Source: Gnetum montanum (Eukaryota; Streptophyta; Gnetopsida; Gnetales; Gnetaceae). Taken from it: DNA of 62,000 bases. The notes under the pieces were generated by a model. That model saw only the letters and a list, made by a program, of their open reading frames with translations. It had not been told where the DNA came from and did not search any database. The stretch is from assembly GCA_015680685.1 (NCBI GenBank), contig MNCI01017900.1, positions 1-62,000 of the forward strand. The letters run 5' to 3'. Numbering within the stretch: position 1 is the first letter of the stretch; the number at the start of each line of letters is the position of its first letter. The position numbers were made by a program, and so were the translations under genes. This document shows positions 54,480 through 62,000 of this stretch, one piece after another.

Positions 54480-55968
54480 CTCCTCCCTTTCACCCTTTTA
54501 GAATCTTTCTCCTGGAAGATCTTAGGGTGAGTGGGTTATAAATCCTTTTATACTTCCCAAGTTGCTTCTTATGCATCATGTCTCTTCCAAATCATCTTAA
54601 TGATAGGAATCATCCTAGTTCTTAGTTTTTTCCCATCCTACCCAAAATCTTAACATACCATTCCACATAGTTGGCATCCAATTAAACTTGTAAATCTTGA
54701 CACACTATCACATGACTAGGATCTAAAAGGTATTTTCTCAACATTAAAACATAAAATATATTATGAATAAATAGCAAATGCTATGGAAAAATAATTTTAT
54801 ATGCAACTTCTTCAATATTGCTCAAAATTAGGAATGAATCAATGTAGCATGATGCTAATTTCTCTTTCTTGCTAAGTATCATAATTATTTTTAAAAGTAA
54901 AATTTTAAGAAATATTAGATCTCTAATGTTGAACTTCAAGGATTTTCCTCTATTGTTGACATACTTTCTGAATATGTCCCTTGCTACTTAAAGCTTATCT
55001 TTGACAATCCTAATCTATTTTTTAGCTTCTTTAATGATGTCTATCTTGGAATTCTTTCTATCCTCTATGGTATTTCAACAAAGAGGCATACGACAAGGTC
55101 TACCATACAACACTTCATATGCTATAGTTGCTTTTACATTGGCTTGATAACTATTATTATAAGCAAACCCTACCAATGAAAGAACTCTATCCTACCTTTT
55201 TAATCTAGTGCATATGCTTTGAGCATATTGTCCAAAATCTAATTCATTCTTTATGTTTGACTATTTATCTATGAATGGTAGGCTAAACTAAGGTTCAACT
55301 TAGTTCTCAAACTCTTCTAAAAGGACTACTAAAATATAGAAGTACACTTCAAATCTCTACCTAACATAATCTTGTTTAGAACACCATGTAACTTGACAAT
55401 CTTTGATAGGAATAACTAAGCTATCTCTTCAACATTAGCTATTTCCATCATAGCTAAGAGATTAAAAGACTGAGTTAGAAGATTGATGATCATAAAAATG
55501 GAATATTTTCCACACTTTGCACAAGGTAACCTTGTAATGAAATCTAGTTTATGCTTTTCCACTTTGATTTTAGAGTGGTATGAGAATGGAGATAAGCATA
55601 AGGCCTTTAATGTTTTTCCTTAACCTATTAGCATACCAAGCAGTTAGCCACATATTCTTCTACATCTCTTTTCATGCTAGACAAGTAATAATTCCTCTTG
55701 ATGTTTTATTACATTTTAGTACCACTAGGATGAATATGATACTTACTCAAGTCAGCTTCATCAAGAAGTATTTACTTGATTGTAACTGGAACATACACTT
55801 TATTCTTGAATCTTCACAAGCTTGAACTATCCACTACAAAAATATGATCCTTTATTGAAAGAGATGCTACCTTCTCCTAATATGAAGGTGATGTACAATA
55901 AAACTGCAATTTTAGAAGGGCTTAGGTTTTGTTAATGCTTTGACATAGCTTAGTTGACATAGATACAT
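54480..55968 (-). pseudogene. Chromovirus 2 integrase and C-terminal region, degenerate (minus)
   Basis: Minus-strand fragments in order: YLSSMKRDVEEYVANCLVCQ-like H2C2 end (about 55690), LDFITRLPCAKCGKYSIFMI (core start, about 55540), IVKLHGVLNKIM then GRDLKCTSIF (the usual DRDPRFTS with the catalytic Asp changed to Gly, about 55380), AYNNSYQANVKATIAYEVLY and GRPCRMPLCW (about 55170-55080), KSLKFNIRDLIFLK (about 54930), then C-terminal pieces to about 54500, followed by the PPT (GGTGAAAGGGAGGAG). These are unmistakable Ty3/gypsy integrase blocks. Stops and frameshifts are frequent. Upstream pol is missing because element D is inserted at 55969. Confidence 0.85.
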
Positions 55969-56739
55969 TGATGAAATCACAATAAGAGCTTATAAATAAA
56001 ATTTAGCTACCGTGTTTAAGGCTCCATTCGGTCAATAGCATAGTTGAACTCTTGTACTTTGTTTTGGTAGTTTACTATTACTCAGTAAGTGCCTAGAGCA
56101 TGAATTTGAGTAAATTGTACAATGTCTTAATCAAGTGGCATAATACCTAGATACAATCCATAACTGACAATAAGAGTGAGATTGATTCATATTCATTGTA
56201 TTACTTTGAATTACCATAGGTATAACTTTTAATGCAATTTATTTTTATGTAATATAGATTAATTTTTACATTTTCATGCATCATAGTATATGGTAAAATG
56301 AACATGTAGTTTCGAGCATAAAAACATTTGTGCTTAGTAATCCTTGTAGTGTTCTCACTTAATATGCCTAGCATTGAACACTTGGTAATCCCAATAGTGG
56401 GTACATGCGTTTAGTATGTGTACAAAAAATGAAAATCAAACACTTAATGCCCTATAGGCTAGTTTGGGATTTAATTTTATTATTAATTATATTAAATAAT
56501 CAATTTTCTTATTATTATCTAGTTTAGTTCATGACCCCAATAACATCATTATCATATATCTTAGTTATGCTTAATCATATGTACTAATGGCACTATGAGT
56601 ACAACTAGGAGGATAACAACCTACAATCCTATGTTTAACTATCTAGGTACCATGATAGTTCCATCCATAAATTATGACATGATCTACTGCAACACTTGTA
56701 GATTATATGTTAAACATTTGGAACACACATTGCTCATCA
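55969..56739 (+). repeat. 5' LTR of element D, without the dyad block
   Basis: 771 bp, TGATGAAATC to CTCATCA, next to a PBS. It aligns with the LTR of E over most of its length. TATAAATA (55991-55998) lies only 22 bp from the LTR start, so the promoter-proximal palindromes present in the other LTRs are absent. Confidence 0.75.
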
Positions 56740-56740
56740 T

Positions 56741-56758
56741 TGGCACCATTGTTAGGAA
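56741..56758 (+). promoter_or_regulatory. Primer-binding site of element D
   Basis: TGGCACCATTGTTAGGAA has the same first 13 bases as in A and C. Confidence 0.7.
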
Positions 56759-56872
56759 TGATGCTTGTGATCTAGAGTAGTTATGCAATAAATGATGGCT
56801 ATAAAGGCTTTAATAATTTATCTTTTAAGGAAATTTAATATTTTAAGTTACACATACATTAGTAACTGAAGC

Positions 56873-58840
56873 ATGGATTTTTTTTACAAAAAACTAAGAG
56901 CGCATCATATGATGAGAACAAGCGCATCATATGATGAGAACACTAGTGTAAATGATGTAAAGATCTACATTCAAGAGAATTGGAGTGAATCATTACAAGA
57001 AAGGATCTCATATGCTCATTTAAATCCTAACAATTCTGAGTTTAGATGGAGGGACTTGTAGAGTAATATTTTATTGCTACTCAACTGATTAGCTTCATTA
57101 ATGCTTTAAGCATTGATCCTAAGGATTGGTATTGGTTTTATTGTTGATGGTTATTGTATTATGAGAAACATATCTAGATCATACCACCTAATGGAGATTC
57201 AAGGTAGGTGAGATGCCATTATGAAGTTCAAATATAAACCTGATAATAGCAAGAATGCAGTACCCATGACATCATAGTCTAGAAAAGATCACATAGAATA
57301 TTGGTCTAGAATGTTCAATCATCATCGATCTACCTCTCATCCTCCAATCCTTCATACTCTAGATCCAATCAATAAAAGGCCATATTTAGCTTTAGTAGAT
57401 AATCTTAGAGGGAATGGAGTAGATCCTAGAACATAGAGGGCCTCAAGGTCTAGGACCTTTGGTAGACTCAAAATAAATAGATTAATAGCCATAGGGAAAG
57501 ATTTCGAAGTTATGATGTTTCTTCCAGTTCATTGTCTTAATCTTTATCTTCATCATAAAACTCTAATGAAGATGAATGTAGAAATGAAGATAAAGCTTTG
57601 TCAAGGGATCAAGGCAAACATCATCACTGAAGGAATCCAGATGATCATGATAGGAGATACCATGATAGAAATCCTAATAGGAATCAAGATAAAGATAGAA
57701 ATAAAGACCAAAGATAAGGTAGAAGGTACTAAAATTAGCATAGATGAGACCATCATGATAAGGTAGATCGAGATAAAGATTATGACTATGACATACCTAA
57801 TGATGATGAATACTTTTTCTCTAGTAAAAATATGATTAAGATAAGGGAGATAGTAAGAATACCCCATAGACATTAAAGGGAAAGTTACATAAAATGAATT
57901 GACATGAATAACATTGTTAAATTGAGGGAGTCTATAATTTTGATTTGTTGCATCATTTTTCAAGCCTTTCATGATGCCTGTGCATTGAAAAAAAATTGAA
58001 AGTAATTGGTAGAAGATTAAGATATTTTCTAGGATATTCATAAAAGAATCCAAAATGGTACATATTATTAAAACCAAATTTAATCCATCAATGTTCCACA
58101 ATGCTCAACCTCTTCAATGAGTAGTAGAAAACCTACTTGAAAGTGTCTAATCTAAGGAAGCAAATCCATGAGCAGAAGTAAGGAAATCATAAATCTCTTA
58201 AAGTAGCTCTTACATATACTATTCTTGGTTGCATTGATGCCCAGGCTATGGATTTTCTTAGAAAGAAAAGCTTTATTTCATCATATATGAGTTTTGAAAC
58301 AAAATGAAGAAGACTCTTAGAATCCATGCCTAAGGAAAATTATCAAAAATTGGAGCTCATTGGATATAAAGGTTGATGGAATAGGTGAAAAAAGGAGAGA
58401 TATAAAAGAGAGAGTGTAGAGAAGTATAACTATAATCGAACCATCGATAAGAAGGAGGTTTGTATTTGTGATTAGGAGGAAGAGGCAACTCTTAATGAGG
58501 TGCTTTCATGAAAAATATTTTTGATGCAAAAGATCATCACTGAGATTGTAACAAAGTTGGATAAGTTATAGGATTTGATGAATGAGAAATTTACAACTAC
58601 TTTGAATATTATGGAGAAAAAGATAGAGCAAGAAAAAGTAGGATATGAAAATAAGAAGAAGAGAAAGAATAGGAAAACATGCAAGGACAATCATTGGAAA
58701 AATGAGAAATTTGCAATAATGGAAAAGATTTCAAGCTTCAATTTAGAGGAGGATGATGGATGTGACTTTTATCAATATAAACATCCAAAGAGCTATTTCT
58801 TAGTTATGTCACATCAGAGTTTGGGGCTTATGCTTTAAAC
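56873..58840 (+). pseudogene. gag: Gag of element D, heavily degenerate
   Basis: From ATG 56873, 62 codons are open and include an insertion-like tandem repeat (GCGCATCATATGATGAGAACA twice, 56900-56942). Further fragments correspond to B: ALVDNLRGNGVDPRT (about 57395) and, in the capsid domain, AFHDACAL (about 57963). The Gag tail motif appears as CDFYQYKHPKSYFLVMSH near 58765-58815. The frame changes repeatedly and stops are common. Order and spacing agree with Gag of A and B. Confidence 0.65.
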
Positions 58841-59436
58841 CCAAAGTTCATGAAAAAACAAATGCCTAAAAGATTATCTTATTCACAAGGAAATTACTAG
58901 AATTTCTATAATTAATAGTACTATCCAAGTAGGGATACTCCTCAATCTTTGGACTATTATCAATAGTAATGAAAAAATTCATAGTCATGGGGAATTCCAC
59001 CAAGGTAGTAATACCCCTATTATCAACCATACCTATATGGATGCTACATTCAATAATATGTTTCTTCTAATGATTTTGTTGCTCATGACTTTGGTCATTA
59101 CTACTATCCTTCTAAATACCCTTGATCTACAATACCTTATGTAGAATTACCATCCTACATCTCTTATCATTTATCATATCCTGTTCAATACTTTCATACA
59201 TCTCTCCTAACCATGTTACCATCAATAATGCAAGAAGAATTGCCATCATAACTCCAATCAACAAATGCAACTTTCATTGTTATCATAAAGGTGGATGATA
59301 GTGCTAGCTCTAAGTGTAAGTCTTGAAAATGTCTTTTCCTTAGGATGGTTCCCACATGTATAAATGAAGCTAGTAGGCCTACTAGCCCACTAGGACTAGT
59401 GCATGGATCATAGAGTATAATCACCTTTCCCACAAC

Positions 59437-60823
59437 AATGATGCCTTATAAAATTAATATCCTACTAACTTGCTTAGGCTAGAAAGGTATTACTTAAAGA
59501 ATAATAGAAATATATAGAAAAACATATAGCTTTGCTTAGGAAAAAATGATAGATGCCAAGAAAAATTTAATAGAAATAGTAGGCATCTAAAAAAGCAAGT
59601 GCATGGGAGTAGGAAAACACTAAGGAGAAAAAATAAAAACATTGTAAAACAGTGATAATAGCCCCATGGATATGAAACCTAACTTGTCCACTAATAAAAA
59701 TAGTTCATAGCCATATTTTCCAAGCCAAAAATAGTACTAATATGATACTAGAAAGATAAAATGGAATAAAAATATAGAAATTACGTAATATGAATAATAT
59801 AACATCGAAAGGTATCAAGCTCTAATGATAGTAAAACTACTAAATAAAAATATTTGAAAATAATCAACGCTATTAAAATAAAAATTTGTGATCAAATTAG
59901 GCTTGCACCAAAGATAGAACAATACAAATACAATTCCACATAGCAAAATGTGAACATCACAAAATACAAAAATCCCAACTAAATGTTATAGCTTAGAAGA
60001 AAAAATAATAGATAACTAGCAACTTAATGTCTAAAGTAAAAATGCATCAATTAAATAATCTAAGCAGTAACTTTTCCATCTAAATCTTCTTTCTCACCAC
60101 TAAATGAACCACTTGAAAGATATGAAAATACAAGGAAATTTAGTTCTAAAATTGAGTAGGGAAGATAAGCTATAAAATACTCCCTTATGGGGTTTGGTTT
60201 TAGGCATTAGGTAGCTAGATAGTCATGCACAAGGAATAGTTGTAAGGAAAGAGTTAGTACAAAAAATATAACCATGTATAGATTAAATAATAAATAATAA
60301 CCAATTCAAATATCAAAAGAGATAAACAATTAGAAAAATATTTGTAAACATTCATAAAACCTAAACTAAAATCAAAACTAAACAAATGATACTTACCAAG
60401 AAATACTACCCACATATGTATCTATCTCCTTACCAAGAAAGAGAACCCATGTAAGCAATATAAAATAAATATGAAACTTCTAAAGAAAGATGATTAAGCT
60501 AATTTTCTAGATCCTTATTAAGAAAGGTGACTTATGTAATTATCGCAAATATTGTTAAAACACCCATTGAGAAAGGTGACCCATGTAGGTATTGCTAACC
60601 CAAATCCAAAGTCAAATAATTACAAAATATTAAATATATTAATAAACATATCAAATAGTGCCTGAATGATGGGAAAATGTATCCAAATCATTGTAAAAGT
60701 CAAATGAAAGCTCTAGATCTATGAAAGATGTTGTCAAACAAGTATTATAAGATGGCCAAAATGCTAATAGTTGAAAATACAAGTTCTAAAAGCTAACTAA
60801 AAATGTAGAAAAATTACAAAAAG
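59437..60823 (-). repeat. Repeat R2, second copy of the R1 (chromovirus 2-type) LTR
   Basis: Homologous to R1 in the same orientation (CCTACTAACTTGCTTAGGCTA, ACCTAACTTGTCCACTAA, TTGAGTAGGGAAGATAAGC, AGGTAGCTAGATAGTCATGC). It interrupts element D on its left and is itself interrupted on the right by the LTR of element E at 60824. It contains three diverged copies of AAGAAAGGTGACCCATGTA (about 60430-60590). No coding sequence was seen. Confidence 0.5.
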
Positions 60824-61674
60824 TGATGAGCAGTGAGGTACTCCTACACCCAACCATACGAATCACAAGTGTTCACACACAATCTAGTTGAATTTTGTGG
60901 ATGGGACTAGTTGTGGAATATAGATCGCTATGCCTTGATCGTAGTTCACTGTCTTCCCACTTGGACTAGTGATAGCTTTGTCACATATGGTTTAGTCTAG
61001 AGTGAGGCATATGATTTTTTATTATTTTATATTTTATTAGTCTACAATTAACAATAGGTTGAAACTAAATTTATAATCAATTCAACTAATCTAATTGCTA
61101 ATTAATAATCAACTACCCTAACATAAGTACCCAATCACACTTTCCGTGCACATCCTGAACACATATAATGTTGCTGGGTTACTAAATGTTAAGTGTTTCT
61201 AGGATCACCAAGAGTCATACGCATGCTTGAAGTGATCATACTTATATGCTTAATTAATTAACATGCATGAAAATGTAAATATTAACTAAGTACATGAAAA
61301 GTAAATTGCATGGAAAGTAAATCTAATCTAAGTCAAAGTGCTGTAATGAATAAGAATCAATATCGATCTTATTACCACTCATGCAATATGTCCAAGTACA
61401 TTGCTAATTGAATAAGACTTTGTGTAACTAACTCAGATCCACTTTGTGGGCACTCACTGATTATTCTCTAAGATTACAGAATAAAACTGCAAGAATTCAG
61501 CTACTCTATTCACAAAACTATGAAAAAATCTTTCAAAAACTAACTTAAAACTAGAGCCCAAATGCTATATTTATAGGCTAATGTATATACCCTGACGTTG
61601 CATCTAGACCCTAACATTGCATACCTAATGTCACAGCTCTGACATCAAAGCAGAGGAAAAATAGTGATTCATCA
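60824..61674 (-). repeat. 3' LTR of element E (minus)
   Basis: 851 bp. On the minus strand it starts TGATGAATCA at 61674 and ends CTCATCA at 60824, with TATAAATA at 61568-61575 (minus) and a dyad at 61613-61632 (AACATT-GC-ATAC-CT-AATGTC on plus). The polypurine tract at 61675-61688 shows that the body of the element lies to the right. Confidence 0.85.
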
Positions 61675-62000
61675 TACCCCCATGACTAAATGAAAACTCA
61701 TCCTCGAGTATAGAAGAGGAGGAACAAGTTCTTTACAACATAATATATGAGGTAGGTATGAGATTATTGATTGACATACATATTGACTTAGATGGAACAT
61801 ACAAACTCTAAGTGCACAATTACAAAATTTTATTTGAATGGATGCATACAAAATGATAGAATGACAAAAAGACTAGACAAAGTTTGAAGATTACAAAATT
61901 TGTAGAGGTTTTCAAAAATCCACTGAAGATGATTCTCCTTATTATAGCTAGCAGTGGTAGACTTTTAACATTGATTGTTATGTTGATGCTTCTCTAGTTA
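61675..62000 (-). mobile_element. Element E: PPT and 3' end of internal region, runs off the window
   Basis: On the minus strand, CATTTAGTCATGGGGGTA abuts the LTR, as in C, and GAGTTTTCATT precedes it as in A and C. The remaining 300 bp are non-coding and correspond to the region between ORF3 and the PPT. The rest of the element is outside. Confidence 0.75.

Larger units (their letters stand above)
55969..59436 (+). mobile_element. Element D: oldest Tat-like element, truncated on the right
   Basis: 5' LTR (55969-56739), PBS (56741-56758), gag (56873 to about 58840) and a Gln/Tyr/Pro-rich Gag tail (to about 59300). It ends near 59436, where repeat R2 begins, and no 3' LTR is present in the window. 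The coding sequence is far more decayed than in A to C. It sits within chromovirus 2. Confidence 0.75.

Noticed and set aside
57601-58101. 166-codon hydrophobic minus-strand open frame
   Set aside because: It lies antisense to the degenerate gag of element D, and its isoleucine-rich composition follows from the complementary Asp/Asn/His-rich Gag sequence.

Overview
The window looks like intergenic DNA of a large, repeat-rich plant nuclear genome, probably a gymnosperm. The evidence is low gene density, old decayed LTR retrotransposons nested in one another, tRNA-derived SINEs, RTE-type LINEs, and one spliced nuclear gene with a 4.1 kb first intron. The species assignment is inference only. 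Three runs of N (7, 1 and 827 bases) mark a draft assembly.

The only gene I regard as functional is at 27767-32712 (+). It has three exons with canonical splice sites and encodes a 244-residue mitochondrial-matrix protein of the MAM33/p32 ('mitochondrial glycoprotein') family. Its first intron holds an antisense, broken RTE-type LINE, part of which has expanded into a 59-bp tandem array. SINE-like units with pol III A and B boxes lie around and inside the gene.

Left side: 279-1151 is the minus-strand 5' LTR of a Ty3/gypsy element whose body lies off the left edge. It is inserted in a tandem Ty1/copia-like array (1152-8334) that has gag but no pol. 8335-13189 holds degenerate repeats, an unrecognised broken ORF and a minus-strand copia-like LTR.

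The main family is a set of related Ty3/gypsy elements with LTRs beginning TGATGA and, where intact, ending CTCATCA, and a primer-binding site resembling the tRNA-Asp type of the Tat/Athila clade. Element A (13190-24381, TSD CTTAG), B (35223-44371, TSD AGATG) and C (46938-53867, TSD GTATT) are complete LTR-to-LTR insertions. D (55969 to about 59436) and E (60824 to beyond the right edge) are partial. All carry or once carried gag. A keeps protease and integrase but no reverse transcriptase, B has no pol, and C keeps only protease. A and B carry a long third ORF between pol and the 3' LTR (a stub remains in C), and each ORF3 start sits directly after a splice-acceptor-like CAG.

Nesting on the right: a minus-strand chromovirus was split by B (end of pol at 44372-44656, continuing at 35188-35222). 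A second minus-strand chromovirus (integrase 54480-55968, LTR from 54479 leftward) was split by C in its LTR and by D in its pol. D was cut by another copy of that LTR-like repeat (R2), which was in turn cut by E.

The most interesting signal is a dyad module just upstream of the TATA box in these LTRs: two GAYRTC-like half-sites separated by 8 bp, usually with GTAC in the middle. It recurs in subfamilies whose surrounding sequence differs, changes copy number between the two LTRs of one element, and appears a second time inside element B, upstream of ORF3. Element A has a different palindrome in the same LTR position and a fragment of it upstream of its ORF3.
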